Assembly: GCF_002803095.1 (NCBI RefSeq)
Contig: NZ_PGLR01000015.1
Location: 61,479-125,478 of the forward strand
Reading direction: 5' to 3'
Source: Pseudomonas sp. ZH-FAD
Lineage (GTDB): Bacteria; Pseudomonadota; Gammaproteobacteria; Pseudomonadales; Pseudomonadaceae
DNA length: 64,000 nt
Part shown: piece after piece, positions 1 to 8,676 of the stretch
How the letters are laid out: each line of letters opens with the position of its first letter
Numbering within the stretch: position 1 is the stretch's first letter
Notes under the pieces: generated by a model
What the model saw: only the letters and a program-made list of their open reading frames with translations
Told to the model about the DNA's origin: nothing
Database searches by the model: none
Made by a program: the position numbers and the translations under genes

Positions 1-181
1 TGGCGTAGGGCGGGCCGTCGTGCAGGACGAACTTCGGCCGACCTTCGCCAATCTTGCGCAGCTTGCTATACAGGCCAATCTCGTTCCAGCGCTGCAGGGT
101 CTGCGGCTCGCGTTGCGGCAGGCCGGCCTTCATCGGGAACTGGGTATCGGGCAGGTTCAGCGTAGCTTTGTAGTCGGTCAT
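1..181 (-). CDS. ileS: Isoleucyl-tRNA synthetase, N-terminal 60 residues (cut by window edge)
   Basis: Class I isoleucyl-tRNA synthetase, which charges tRNA-Ile in the cytoplasm. Only the first 60 codons are here. They read [20 protein letters not shown] and continue to a [11 protein letters not shown] stretch, which is the start of the Rossmann catalytic domain just before the HIGH motif of IleS. The ATG overlaps the ribF stop codon by four bases (ATGA), so the two are probably translationally coupled; ribF-ileS-lspA is the usual proteobacterial order, and lspA would be expected beyond the left edge. The rest of the protein is outside the window. Confidence 0.95.
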   Translation of the reverse strand, partial: MTDYKATLNLPDTQFPMKAGLPQREPQTLQRWNEIGLYSKLRKIGEGRPKFVLHDGPPYA

Positions 182-1128
182 TTCGGGCTCTTCATCAGCG
201 GGTGGCTCTGCCAATATTCACGGGCAGCGGCGATATCAGCGGCAATCGCCGCCTTCAAGGCCTCCAGCGAGGCGAAACGCTGCTCATCACGCAGCTTGTG
301 GTGGAAAGCCACCGAGAGGCGCCGGCCATACAGATCGCCGGCAAAATCCAGAAGGTGCACTTCCAGATGGGCGCGGCCGTCACCGGCAACGCTGGGGCGC
401 ACGCCGATATTGGCGACGCCCGGTTGAATCACGCCATCGATTTCGCAGCTCACCAGATAGACCCCGGTCAGCGGCACCTTGCGCCGCTTGAGCTGGATGT
501 TGGCAGTGGGCGCATCGAGCTGGCGGCCAAGCTTCTGCCCGTGCAATACACGCCCGGCGATGCGAAACGGCCGGCCGAGCAAGGCTTCGGCCAGCTCGAA
601 ATCGCCATCGGCCAGCGCCTGGCGCACGCGCGTGCTGCTGACCCGGCCGCCGAGCACTTCGACCGTAGTCGAGGCATCGACGCTGAAGCCGTAACGCTGG
701 CCGGCGGCCTTGAGAAATTCGAAATCCCCGGCACGGTCGCAGCCGAAGCGAAAATCGTCGCCGATCTCCAGATCCTTCACGCCCAGGCCGTCGACCAGCA
801 CACGCTGGACGAACTCGGCGGCCGACAACTCGCGCAGGCGGCGGTTGAAGGCCAGGCACAGCACCAGGTCGACGCCTTCGGCGGCCAACAGGGCGAGCTT
901 GTCACGCAGACGGGTCAGGCGCGCCGGGGCAGTATCCGGACCGAAGAACTCACGCGGCTGCGGCTCGAAGATCACCACGCAACTGGGCACGGCCAATTCC
1001 GCGGCACGCTCGCGCAAGCGCGCCAGGATGGCCTGGTGCCCACGATGAACGCCGTCGAAATTACCGATGGTGACCACACAGCCCCGCGCCTGGGGCTGCA
1101 GGTTATGAAGACCTCGAACCAGCTGCAT
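178..1128 (-). CDS. ribF: Bifunctional riboflavin kinase / FAD synthetase
   Basis: Makes FMN from riboflavin and then FAD, in the cytoplasm. The 316-residue protein has the nucleotidyltransferase motif [12 protein letters not shown] near residues 21-32, the S-S-T-R-V-R element near residue 165, and the flavokinase P-T-A-N motif near residue 208 followed by GVYLV. Length and domain order match the RibF family. I chose the ATG giving [11 protein letters not shown]; an in-frame upstream extension of 49 codons is cysteine-rich and does not resemble the family. It lies 79 bp after murJ and overlaps ileS by 4 bp, the common murJ-ribF-ileS order. Confidence 0.97.
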   Translation of the reverse strand: MQLVRGLHNLQPQARGCVVTIGNFDGVHRGHQAILARLRERAAELAVPSCVVIFEPQPREFFGPDTAPARLTRLRDKLALLAAEGVDLVLCLAFNRRLRELSAAEFVQRVLVDGLGVKDLEIGDDFRFGCDRAGDFEFLKAAGQRYGFSVDASTTVEVLGGRVSSTRVRQALADGDFELAEALLGRPFRIAGRVLHGQKLGRQLDAPTANIQLKRRKVPLTGVYLVSCEIDGVIQPGVANIGVRPSVAGDGRAHLEVHLLDFAGDLYGRRLSVAFHHKLRDEQRFASLEALKAAIAADIAAAREYWQSHPLMKSPK

Positions 1129-1207
1129 AGCACGCTTCTTGTTCACAAAGTGGCCGATTATACGCACAGCAGGCCATGCACAACAGGCATCGCGATACGT
1201 GAAACCG

Positions 1208-2749
1208 CTACAAGGCCCGCCGGGCAAAATCGCGCGGACGGAAGCCCAATATGAGCAGCATGCCGAAGTAAGCAACCAGCCCAGCGGCCACCAGCGCGCC
1301 GAGACGCAACAGGCGCACGAGCATTTCCCCTTCCGCCCAGGCTGGCATGACCTGCAGCAGCCCCAGCAACACAGCGACCATCACCGCCACCGCGACCACC
1401 AGCTTGAGCAGAAATAGCCCCCAGCCCGGCAGCGGCTGGAAGATATCGGCACGGCGCAGCTGCCAGTACAGCAGGCCGGCGTTCAGACAGGCCGCCAGGC
1501 TGATCGCCAGCGCCAGGCCGACGTGCGCCATCTCCAGGCCAAACACGAACAGCGCATTCATCACCTGGGTGGCCAGCAGGCTGATGATGGCAATGCGCAC
1601 CGGTGTCTTGATGTTCTGCTGGGCGTAGAAGCCTGGCGCGAGAATCTTGATCAGAATCAACGCCAGCAGGCCGACCGAGTAGGCCATTAGCGCCTGCTGG
1701 GTCATCAGCGAATCGTTGGCGGTGAATTTGCCATACTGAAACAGCGACACCACCAGCGGCTCGGCGAGAATCGCCAGCGCCAGGGTGCAGGGCAGCACCA
1801 GCAGAAAGCACAGGCGCAGCCCCCAATCGAGCAGGCGGCGGTACTCGTCACGATTCTTGCTCGCATAGGTTTTCGATAGCGCCGGCAGCAGGATGGTACC
1901 CAGCGCCACGCCCAGCACGCCCGAGGGCAACTCCATCAGGCGGTCGGCGTAATACATCCAGGACACCGAGCCAGCCACCAGAAAGGAGGCGAAGATGGTG
2001 TTGATGATCAGCGAAATCTGGCTGACCGAGACGCCGAAGATCGCCGGCCCCATCTGCTTGAGCACGCGCCACACGCCCATGTCACCGAAACTCAGGCGCG
2101 GCAGCACCAGCATGCCGATCTTTTTAAGGTGCGGCAGTTGCCAGAGCAACTGCGCCAGGCCACCGACCAGCACCGCCCAGCCCAGCGCCATGATCGGCGG
2201 GTCGAAATAGGGCGTCAGAAACAGCGAGAAGACGATCATGCTGACGTTGAGCAGGGTCGGCACGAAGGCCGGCACCGAGAAACGGTTCCAGGTGTTGAGA
2301 ATGGCGCCAGCCAGCGATGACAGGGAGATCAGCAATATATAAGGAAAGGTCACCCGCAGCAGATCGACCGTCAGTTCGAAACGCTCGGCCTCATCGGCAA
2401 AACCCGGTGCCGTAGCCCAGACGATCCAGGGCGCAGCGAGCACGCCGATGGCCGTGACCAGCGCCAGCGCCAGGGTCAGCAAACCAGAGACGTAGGCAAC
2501 GAACGTGCGCGTGGCCTCCTCGCCCTGCTGCATCTTGTACTCGGCCAGGATCGGCACGAAAGCCTGCGAGAACGCCCCTTCGGCAAAAATACGGCGCAGC
2601 AGGTTGGGCAGTTTGAAGGCCACCACGAAGGCATCCGACGCCACCCCGGCACCGAAGGTGCGGGCGATGATGGTGTCGCGCACGAACCCCAGCACGCGCG
2701 AAACCATGGTCAGTGAACTGACGGCAGCCAGGGACTTGAGGAGATTCAT
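1208..2749 (-). CDS. murJ: Lipid II flippase MurJ
   Basis: Inner-membrane flippase of the MOP superfamily that exports the peptidoglycan precursor lipid II. The protein has 513 residues and starts [20 protein letters not shown], followed by [15 protein letters not shown], the conserved first transmembrane helix and loop of MviN/MurJ. About 14 hydrophobic segments follow. The upstream in-frame extension (68 codons) crosses the promoter region and is not family-like, so the ATG at 2749 is the start. It diverges from rpsT; the 190-bp gap must hold both promoters. The function complements the peptidoglycan genes at 27-44 kb. Confidence 0.97.
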   Translation of the reverse strand: MNLLKSLAAVSSLTMVSRVLGFVRDTIIARTFGAGVASDAFVVAFKLPNLLRRIFAEGAFSQAFVPILAEYKMQQGEEATRTFVAYVSGLLTLALALVTAIGVLAAPWIVWATAPGFADEAERFELTVDLLRVTFPYILLISLSSLAGAILNTWNRFSVPAFVPTLLNVSMIVFSLFLTPYFDPPIMALGWAVLVGGLAQLLWQLPHLKKIGMLVLPRLSFGDMGVWRVLKQMGPAIFGVSVSQISLIINTIFASFLVAGSVSWMYYADRLMELPSGVLGVALGTILLPALSKTYASKNRDEYRRLLDWGLRLCFLLVLPCTLALAILAEPLVVSLFQYGKFTANDSLMTQQALMAYSVGLLALILIKILAPGFYAQQNIKTPVRIAIISLLATQVMNALFVFGLEMAHVGLALAISLAACLNAGLLYWQLRRADIFQPLPGWGLFLLKLVVAVAVMVAVLLGLLQVMPAWAEGEMLVRLLRLGALVAAGLVAYFGMLLILGFRPRDFARRAL

Positions 2750-2864
2750 GGGGTATTTCGGCTTCCATAAAGAGGTGCAGTAGCGGACAATCCGCCGCCC
2801 AACGAAGGCGTCGAGTGTAGCGAGCCACCACTGGTCAGGCCAGCACAGGAAAGCGTCATCAGAC

Positions 2865-2893
2865 TTGACAGCAGGCAGATGGATCGGCATGAT
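2865..2893 (+). promoter_or_regulatory. Putative sigma-70 promoter of rpsT
   Basis: A perfect -35 box TTGACA (2865-2870) is followed after 17 bp by CATGAT (2888-2893), which matches four of six positions of the -10 consensus. It sits 47 bp upstream of the rpsT start. Predicted from sequence only. Confidence 0.6.
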
Positions 2894-2940
2894 TCGCGGC
2901 CTTATTTGTCGTAACCCCCCAGTTTTCGAGGAGCTTGACG

Positions 2941-3219
2941 GTGGCCAACTCACCTTCTGCCAAAAAACGCGCCAAACAGGCTGAGAAGCGCCGTAGCCAT
3001 AACGCCAGCCTGCGCTCGATGGTTCGTACCTACATCAAGAACGTAGTCAAGGCTATTGCTGCCAAAGATCTCGAGCTTGCCAAGACCGCTTACACTGCAG
3101 CTGTTCCGGTCATCGACCGCATGGCTGACAAAGGCATCATCCACAAGAACAAAGCCGCTCGTCACAAGAGCCGCCTGAACGCGCACATCAAGGCGCTGGG
3201 CGAAGCTGCTGCCGCTTAA
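2941..3219 (+). CDS. rpsT: 30S ribosomal protein S20
   Basis: Primary 16S rRNA-binding protein of the small subunit. The 92 residues read (M)[19 protein letters not shown] and continue with the lysine- and arginine-rich helical bundle of S20, including [19 protein letters not shown] chose the GTG at 2941 because it follows GAGGAG (2928-2933) by 7 bp and gives the canonical [10 protein letters not shown]-terminus; a TTG six bases upstream would be only one base from the ribosome-binding site. Weak or non-AUG initiation is known for S20 in other bacteria and is part of its autoregulation. Monocistronic, with promoter and terminator visible. Confidence 0.97.
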   Translation: MANSPSAKKRAKQAEKRRSHNASLRSMVRTYIKNVVKAIAAKDLELAKTAYTAAVPVIDRMADKGIIHKNKAARHKSRLNAHIKALGEAAAA

Positions 3220-3235
3220 CTGCGACAGGTTCTTG

Positions 3236-3263
3236 AAAAACCGGCCCTGGAGGCCGGTTTTTT
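3236..3263 (+). terminator. Rho-independent terminator of rpsT
   Basis: Stem AAACCGGCC / GGCCGGTTT with a CTGGA loop, ending in a run of six T, 17 bp after the rpsT stop. Confidence 0.9.
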
Positions 3264-3317
3264 ATGGCTATGTCCCTGTTAACTGTTGCTAGGGTTCCAA
3301 GGAAGGCCGGGAGCCTT

Positions 3318-3373
3318 GTAGGGTGGGCTTTAGCCCACGCCAACCACCGTTGGTGGGCTAAAGCCCACCCTAC
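3318..3373. repeat. Intergenic inverted repeat, GTAGGG...CCCTAC type
   Basis: Left arm begins GTAGGGTGGGCTTTAGCCC and the right arm is its near-perfect complement, with a short loop. Within each arm there is a second smaller palindrome (GGGCTTTAGCCC). It resembles the small palindromic elements scattered between Pseudomonas genes. It lies between the rpsT terminator and the next gene's terminator, so it is not needed as a terminator for either. Confidence 0.8.
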
Positions 3374-3456
3374 GGGCCTTTGCACCCACTCCCAACACTT
3401 AGCGCAGACATAGCCTTTTTTATTGCCCTAAATTCAAGTCCGCAGCCGTGCACCCA

Positions 3457-3494
3457 TAAAAAATGCCCGCCTCCTTGCGAAGTGCGGGCATTTC
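3457..3494 (-). terminator. Terminator of the PA4642-family gene
   Basis: Stem AAATGCCCGC / GCGGGCATTT with a 12-base loop; on the minus strand it is followed by a T run. It lies 17 bp after the stop of the minus-strand gene at 3511-3798. Confidence 0.85.
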
Positions 3495-3510
3495 TCGAAA
3501 ACAGCGAAGA

Positions 3511-3798
3511 TCAGCCGCGAGCAGCCTTGATCACTTCGATGTAGGGCCCGGCATTGCGCTGATCCTGAATCAGCGCGATGAAATCATTGCCCTGCGCATC
3601 GGTGGCCGAGAGGTCGTAGCCTGCGGCGACGAAGAAGCCCACGAAGCGCTCGAAATCATCGATACGCAGACCGCGATAAGCCTTGATCAGCTTGTGCAGC
3701 GAAGGCGGTGTGGCGTCCGCCGGTTCCACCGCAAGGAACAGCTTGATCGAGTCATCGCTGATTTCTTCGCCAATCACCTGCTTCTTGTCTTTACGCAT
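3511..3798 (-). CDS. PA4642-family conserved small protein, function unknown
   Basis: A 95-residue soluble acidic protein starting MRKDKKQVIGEEISDDSIKL, then LHKLIKAYRGLRIDDFERFV, an aromatic FVGFFVAAGYDL stretch, and ending IEVIKAARG. I recognise it as the Pseudomonas family named after PA4642; no biochemical role is known to me. There is no signal peptide or membrane segment. The repeated helix-forming segments and a D-A-Q-G-N-D turn look ankyrin-like in spacing, but that is only an impression. It is monocistronic with its own terminator. In P. aeruginosa, from memory, the homolog sits a few genes from hpt-upp-uraA, which are also nearby here. Confidence 0.75.
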   Translation of the reverse strand: MRKDKKQVIGEEISDDSIKLFLAVEPADATPPSLHKLIKAYRGLRIDDFERFVGFFVAAGYDLSATDAQGNDFIALIQDQRNAGPYIEVIKAARG

Positions 3799-3970
3799 CG
3801 CCCGCTCCCGCCAGCATTACAGAGGGCCGGCAGTGTACCGCCGAGCCGCGCGCGGCTCAACGCGCAGCCCGCAACGCTAACACGCGAACAATCGACACGA
3901 CAGCCGACCTAGGTCATGCCGCGCCCGGAGAACTGACTTCTATAATGCGCCAAGCCATTAGGAAGCCAGC

Positions 3971-5689
3971 ATGTCACGCCCATCGTTACCGCTGTTCGCC
4001 GCCTGGCGCCAGACGCTGCGCGCCGGTTACTCGTGGAAGGCCCTGCGCGGCGACCTGAGCGCCGGCCTGACGGTGGGCATCATCGCCATTCCGCTGGCCA
4101 TGGCGCTGGCCATCGCCGTGGGTGTGGCGCCGCAGCATGGGCTCTACACCGTGCTAATCGCCGCACCGCTGATCGCCCTGTGCGGCGGCTCGCGCTTCAA
4201 TATTTCCGGCCCCACCGCTGCCTTCGTGGTGATCCTGCTGCCGATCACCCAGCAGTACGGCCTCGGTGGCTTGCTGCTGTGCACGCTGATGGCCGGGCTG
4301 ATCCTGATCAGCCTGGGCCTGCTGCGCGCCGGACGTCTGATCGAATTCGTGCCCTACCCGGTGACCCTGGGCTTCACTGCCGGTATCGGTATCGTCATCG
4401 CCGTTCTGCAGATCAAGGATCTGTTCGGCCTGCATCTGGCCGGCGCGCCGCAGCATTTGTTGGAGCAGGTGAATCTTCTGCTGCGCGCCCTGCCCAGCCT
4501 GCAGCCCGGCGATACCCTGGTTGGCGCGGCGTGCCTGGCGACGCTGCTGATCTGGCCACGCCTGGCGCCGAAAATTCCCGCACATCTGGTAGCCCTGGCG
4601 GTCGGCGCATTGCTGGCACTGGCTCTGGAACGCCTGGGACTGCCCGTGGCGACACTGGGCGAGCGCTTCAGCTATCAGCTCGACGGTATCGATCATCCCG
4701 GCATTCCGCCTTTCCTGCCGGACCTCGCGCTACCCTGGAACCTGCCAGGTCCTGACGGCCAGCCGCTGGTATTGTCGTTCGAACTGATCCGCCAGTTGCT
4801 TGCCCCGGCATTCGCCATCGCCATGCTCGGCGCCATCGAGTCACTACTGTGCGCGGTGGTGGCCGACGGCATGACCGGCAGCAAGCATGACCCCAACGCC
4901 GAACTGATCGGCCAGGGCCTGGGCAATCTGGCCGCGCCCTTCTTCGGCGGCATCACCGCCACCGCCGCCATCGCCCGCACCGCCGCCAACGTGCGCGCCG
5001 GCGCCTTCTCGCCACTGGCAGCACTGATCCATGCCGGGGTGGTGCTGGCCGCCATCCTGCTGCTCGCGCCGCTGTTCAGCTACCTGCCGATGGCGGCTCT
5101 GGCCGCGCTGCTGTTGATGGTGGCGTGGAACATGAGCGAACCCCACCATGTGGCCCACACCCTGCGCATCGCCCCACGCAGCGATGTGCTGGTGCTGTTG
5201 ACCTGCCTGGTGCTGACGGTGCTGTTCGATATGGTGCTGGCCGTTGGCGTCGGCCTGCTGCTGGCCGCTGGCCTGTTCATCAAACGCATGAGCGACCTGA
5301 CCGATACGGCCGCCCTGAACCGTCAACAGCGAGAAGCGCTGCAAGACCTGCCCGAGCACGTACTGGCTTACGCCATTCGTGGGCCGCTGTTCTTTGGCGC
5401 GGCCGAGAAGGCGCTGAGCGTGCTGCGCCGTTTCACGCCCGGCGTGAAAGTGGTGGTGGTCGATATCAGCGCCGTACCGCTGCTGGACATGACCGCCCTC
5501 GCCGCGCTGGACAACGTGCTGCGCGACTATCGTCAGCAGGGCGTGGCGCTGATTCTCAGCGGCCCCACCGCACAGGTACGCCTGCAACTGCGGCGCGCCG
5601 GCGTGCAGCGCCGCGAAGGCGAGCTGGCATATGTGCGGGATTTGGCGCAGGCGCGGGCAAAGGCCTTGCACTGGTTGGGAGAGGCCTGA
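3971..5689 (+). CDS. SulP-family anion transporter with STAS domain (DauA/YchM-like)
   Basis: Inner-membrane anion transporter or C4-dicarboxylate carrier of the SLC26/SulP family. The 572 residues contain a hydrophobic transport domain (about residues 30-430) with the family signatures GLTVGIIAIPLAMALAI and GGSRFNISGPTAAFVVIL, and a C-terminal cytoplasmic STAS domain (about 455-565) around VKVVVVDISAVPLLDMTALA. The N-terminal part is very close to E. coli DauA (YchM), a succinate transporter, but family members also move sulfate, bicarbonate or chloride, so the substrate is left open. No carbonic anhydrase gene is adjacent. It is a single gene with the start ATG following GGAAGCCAGC. Confidence 0.9.
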   Translation: MSRPSLPLFAAWRQTLRAGYSWKALRGDLSAGLTVGIIAIPLAMALAIAVGVAPQHGLYTVLIAAPLIALCGGSRFNISGPTAAFVVILLPITQQYGLGGLLLCTLMAGLILISLGLLRAGRLIEFVPYPVTLGFTAGIGIVIAVLQIKDLFGLHLAGAPQHLLEQVNLLLRALPSLQPGDTLVGAACLATLLIWPRLAPKIPAHLVALAVGALLALALERLGLPVATLGERFSYQLDGIDHPGIPPFLPDLALPWNLPGPDGQPLVLSFELIRQLLAPAFAIAMLGAIESLLCAVVADGMTGSKHDPNAELIGQGLGNLAAPFFGGITATAAIARTAANVRAGAFSPLAALIHAGVVLAAILLLAPLFSYLPMAALAALLLMVAWNMSEPHHVAHTLRIAPRSDVLVLLTCLVLTVLFDMVLAVGVGLLLAAGLFIKRMSDLTDTAALNRQQREALQDLPEHVLAYAIRGPLFFGAAEKALSVLRRFTPGVKVVVVDISAVPLLDMTALAALDNVLRDYRQQGVALILSGPTAQVRLQLRRAGVQRREGELAYVRDLAQARAKALHWLGEA

Positions 5690-5751
5690 GGCCGTAGATC
5701 GTTTTCATCCGGCTACACGCCAGGCGTCGATTGTTGGACAGGCGTCGGCAT

Positions 5752-5823
5752 GTAGGAGCGGCGCCCCGCCGCGAACTTGGCGGCAACAGCTCGAAAAGCT
5801 TCGCCCCAAGGCGGGGCTCCTAC
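5752..5823. repeat. Intergenic inverted repeat, GTAGGAGC...GCTCCTAC type
   Basis: Left arm GTAGGAGCGGCGCCCCGCC and right arm GGCGGGGCTCCTAC flank about 40 bp. The outer 8 bp pair perfectly. This is a member of the GTAGGAGC element family common between Pseudomonas genes. It lies between the convergent sulP and hpt genes. Confidence 0.75.
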
Positions 5824-5845
5824 GAAAAGCAGCCGTGTCAGCCGC

Positions 5846-5908
5846 GTAGGTTGCGCCGTGCGCACCGGGGAAAGCATCAGGAAAGCCGGTGCGCGCAGCG
5901 CACCCTAC
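5846..5908. repeat. Intergenic inverted repeat, GTAGG...GCGCACCCTAC type
   Basis: Left arm GTAGGTTGCGCCGTGCGCAC (continuing CGG) pairs with right arm ending GCGCAGCGCACCCTAC. It follows the previous element by only 22 bp and ends 13 bp before the hpt stop codon, so it may also act as a transcript end for hpt; no T run is seen. Confidence 0.75.
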
Positions 5909-5921
5909 GCGTTACGAGCGC

Positions 5922-6479
5922 TTACAGCCCCTTGACCGCGTAGATGCCTGCGGCGTTGCGCCAGTAACCCTTGTAGTCCATGCCGTAGCCGAAGATGTAG
6001 CGGTCGATGCACTGCAGGCCCACGTAATTGGCCTTCAGGTCCGGACGCGCCTTGCGCTCGTGCTCCTTGTCGATCAACACCGCGGTATGCACGGCACGTG
6101 CGCCGGCATGGCGGCAGAAATCGATGATCGCACCCAGGGTATGCCCTTCGTCGAGGATGTCGTCGATGATCAGCACGTCGCGGTCGATGAACGACACTTC
6201 CGGCTTGGCCTTCCAGAACAGCTCGCCACCGCTGGTTTCGTTGCGATAACGGGTGGCGTGCAGGTAAGACGCTTCCAACGGGAAGTTCAGTTTGGTCAGC
6301 AGCTTGCCGGAGAAGATCAGGCCGCCATTCATCACGCAGAACACCACCGGATTGCGCTCAGCCAGCTCGGCGTTGATCTGGCTGGCGACCTTGTCGATGG
6401 CCGCTTCCACCTCGGCTTCGGTGAACAGGCAGTCGGCTTCCGCCATGATTTGGCGAATGTGCGCGAGATCGGCGGACAT
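5922..6479 (-). CDS. hpt: Hypoxanthine-guanine phosphoribosyltransferase
   Basis: Purine salvage enzyme that makes IMP or GMP from hypoxanthine or guanine and PRPP. The 185-residue protein has VFCVMNGGLIFSGKL near residues 46-60 and the type I PRPP-binding loop VLIIDDILDEGHTLGAI near 103-119, then a C-terminal FGYGMDYKGYWRN loop. I used the ATG giving MSADLAHIRQIMAEAD, preceded by a GAGAGAG stretch; the longer in-frame form adds 56 unrelated residues. It diverges from upp, so purine and uracil salvage genes share one 239-bp control region. Confidence 0.95.
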   Translation of the reverse strand: MSADLAHIRQIMAEADCLFTEAEVEAAIDKVASQINAELAERNPVVFCVMNGGLIFSGKLLTKLNFPLEASYLHATRYRNETSGGELFWKAKPEVSFIDRDVLIIDDILDEGHTLGAIIDFCRHAGARAVHTAVLIDKEHERKARPDLKANYVGLQCIDRYIFGYGMDYKGYWRNAAGIYAVKGL

Positions 6480-6573
6480 GATGGGACTCTCTCTTGATCG
6501 GACTGATGAATGGCGGCGAACAGCCTGAAAGCTGATCGAACCGTCAAATAAAAGCGGGCAAAGGTACAGACCC

Positions 6574-6588
6574 TGGCAACGCTTGCCA
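6574..6588. promoter_or_regulatory. 15-bp palindrome between hpt and upp, possible operator
   Basis: TGGCAACGCTTGCCA is a perfect 7-bp inverted repeat around one central base. It lies 95 bp upstream of hpt and 130 bp upstream of upp. Its A-C-G-C-T centre and arms recall operators of LacI/PurR-type regulators, but no regulator is encoded nearby; assignment is inference. Confidence 0.35.
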
Positions 6589-6718
6589 AGTATCGACTGA
6601 CCAGCGTAGCCGATGCACGGCGCGGGGTGGCGTGACTCATCAGTCACCCACCACTTGGCATGAGCAATGCTTTAATCTAACGCGATTTTTCCCAGAGCCC
6701 CGTTGGAGATCCCAGCCC

Positions 6719-7357
6719 ATGCCCACTCGCGAGATTCGCCACCCGCTGATCCGTCACAAGATCGGCCTGATGCGCCGCGCCGATATCAGCACCAAGAATT
6801 TCCGTGAGCTGGCCCAGGAAGTGGGCGCCCTGCTGACTTATGAGGCCACCAACGACTTGCCGCTGGAAGCCTACGACATCGAAGGCTGGGCGGGCACCGT
6901 GCAGGTCGAGAAGATCGCCGGCAAGAAAATCACCGTGGTTCCGATCCTGCGCGCCGGCATCGGCATGCTCGACGGCGTGCTCAGCCTGATTCCCGGTGCC
7001 AAGGTCAGCGCCGTGGGCGTGGCACGCAATGAGGAAACCCTGGAAGCGCATACCTACCTGGAAAAGCTCGCGCCGGAAATCGACTCGCGCCTGGCGCTGA
7101 TCATCGACCCGATGCTGGCCACCGGCGGCTCGATGGTCGCCACCATCGACCTGCTGAAGAAAGCTGGCTGCAAGGACATCCGCGCCATGGTGCTGGTTGC
7201 TGCCCCCGAGGGCATTCAGGCGGTCGAGCAGGCGCACCCGGACGTGACCATCTTCACCGCCTCCATCGATCAGCGCCTGAACGAGCATGGTTACATCATC
7301 CCAGGCCTGGGCGATGCCGGTGACAAGATCTTCGGCACCAAGCAGAAGGACGCCTGA
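6719..7357 (+). CDS. upp: Uracil phosphoribosyltransferase
   Basis: Converts uracil and PRPP to UMP. The 212-residue protein begins [19 protein letters not shown] and carries the PRPP loop [13 protein letters not shown] at residues 127-139 and the uracil-binding [12 protein letters not shown] near the C-terminus, as in E. coli Upp. The ATG at 6719 follows GGAG (6705-6708) by 10 bp. The stop codon is one base from the uraA start, so enzyme and permease are made together. It diverges from hpt. Confidence 0.96.
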   Translation: MPTREIRHPLIRHKIGLMRRADISTKNFRELAQEVGALLTYEATNDLPLEAYDIEGWAGTVQVEKIAGKKITVVPILRAGIGMLDGVLSLIPGAKVSAVGVARNEETLEAHTYLEKLAPEIDSRLALIIDPMLATGGSMVATIDLLKKAGCKDIRAMVLVAAPEGIQAVEQAHPDVTIFTASIDQRLNEHGYIIPGLGDAGDKIFGTKQKDA

Positions 7358-7358
7358 C

Positions 7359-8621
7359 ATGTCGCAAACGGAATTCAACGATCCGCTCTGGCGCCAGGGC
7401 ATTTCCGGCGCGCAGATGCTGTTCGTGGCCTTCGGCGCCCTGGTGCTGATGCCGCTGATCACTGGCATGGACCCCAACGTCGCGCTGTTCACCGCCGGCA
7501 TCGGCACCCTGCTGTTCCAACTGGTGACCAAACGCCAGGTGCCGGTGTTCCTGGCTTCGAGTTTCGCCTTCATCGCGCCGATTCTGGCAGCCAAGGGCGA
7601 GTTCGGCCTGCCGGCAGTGATGGGCGGCGTGATCGCCGCCGGTCTGGTCTACATCCTGCTCTCGGCGCTGGTCAAACTGCGCGGCCCGAGCTTCATCGAC
7701 CGCCTGCTGCCACCGGTGGTGATCGCCCCGGTGATCATCTCCATCGGCCTGGCGCTGTCACCGGTGGCGGTGAACATGGCCATGGGCAAGGCTGGTGACG
7801 GCAGCGTCGAACTGGTGCCGTACAGCACCGCGATGATGATTTCGATGCCGGCGCTGATCACCACTTTGCTGGTGGCGGTGCTGGGGCGCGGCATCTTCCG
7901 CCTGGTGCCGATTCTTGCCGGTATCGCCGTTGGCTGCGCCATCGCAGCGGTGCTCGGGGTGATCGACACCAGTGCCGTCGATCAGGCGGCCTGGCTCGCC
8001 GTACCCAACTTCGTCACCCCGGAGCTGCACTGGGGCGCCATTCTGTACATGGTGCCGGTCGCCCTGGCGCCAGCCATCGAGCACATCGGCGGTGTGGTGG
8101 CGATCGGCAACGTCACCGGCAAGAACTTCGTCAAGAAGCCGGGCCTGCACCGCACCCTGCTCGGTGACGGCCTCGCCACCTCGGCAGCCGGCCTGTTCGG
8201 TGGCCCGCCCAACACCACCTACGCCGAAGTCACCGGCGCGGTGATGCTGACCAAGAGCTACAACCCGAAGATCATGACCTGGGCTGCGGTCTTCGCCATC
8301 GCCCTGGCCTTCATCGGCAAGTTCGGCGTGGCCCTGCAGAGCATTCCGGTACCGGTAATGGGCGGTATTTTGTGCCTGCTGTTCGGCTCGATCGCCGTGG
8401 TCGGCCTCAACACACTGATTCGTCACCAGGTCGACCTGTCCGAAGCGCGCAACCTGATCATCGTCTCGGTGACCCTGGTATTCGGCATCGGCGGCATGGT
8501 CATCGGCGGCAAGGAATTCGCTCTGTCGGGGATTTCCCTGTGCGCCATCAGCGCGCTGCTGCTCAATCTAGTGCTGCCGGGCGGTGCCGGCTGGCGCAAG
8601 CGGGACGCAGAAGAAGCCTGA
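7359..8621 (+). CDS. uraA: Uracil permease (NCS2 family)
   Basis: Proton-coupled uracil importer in the inner membrane. The 420-residue protein starts MSQTEFNDPLWRQGISGAQM, then GALVLMPLITGMDPNVALFTAGIGT, and has about 14 hydrophobic segments. NCS2 signatures are visible: the AIEHIGGVVAIGNVTGKNF stretch (transport-site Glu and His) and FGGPPNTTYAEVTGAV. It starts one base after the upp stop, and the pair forms an uptake-and-conversion operon closed by a strong terminator. I use the gene name by homology and context; other NCS2 substrates cannot be fully excluded. Confidence 0.93.
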   Translation: MSQTEFNDPLWRQGISGAQMLFVAFGALVLMPLITGMDPNVALFTAGIGTLLFQLVTKRQVPVFLASSFAFIAPILAAKGEFGLPAVMGGVIAAGLVYILLSALVKLRGPSFIDRLLPPVVIAPVIISIGLALSPVAVNMAMGKAGDGSVELVPYSTAMMISMPALITTLLVAVLGRGIFRLVPILAGIAVGCAIAAVLGVIDTSAVDQAAWLAVPNFVTPELHWGAILYMVPVALAPAIEHIGGVVAIGNVTGKNFVKKPGLHRTLLGDGLATSAAGLFGGPPNTTYAEVTGAVMLTKSYNPKIMTWAAVFAIALAFIGKFGVALQSIPVPVMGGILCLLFGSIAVVGLNTLIRHQVDLSEARNLIIVSVTLVFGIGGMVIGGKEFALSGISLCAISALLLNLVLPGGAGWRKRDAEEA

Positions 8622-8630
8622 TTACGCCGC

Positions 8631-8669
8631 CCAACAAAAAGCCCGCGACGATCGCGGGCTTTTTGTTGG
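8631..8669. terminator. Bidirectional terminator between uraA and the DUF481 gene
   Basis: Stem AAAAAGCCCGCG / CGCGGGCTTTTT with a short loop, extended outward by CCAAC / GTTGG. A and T runs on both sides let it work for uraA (plus) and for the minus-strand gene ending at 8677. Confidence 0.9.
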
Positions 8670-8676
8670 CACCGGC

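Noticed and set aside
202..1254. A 350-codon plus-strand frame opposite ribF
   Set aside because: RibF is intact with all motifs; the opposite frame is a shadow.
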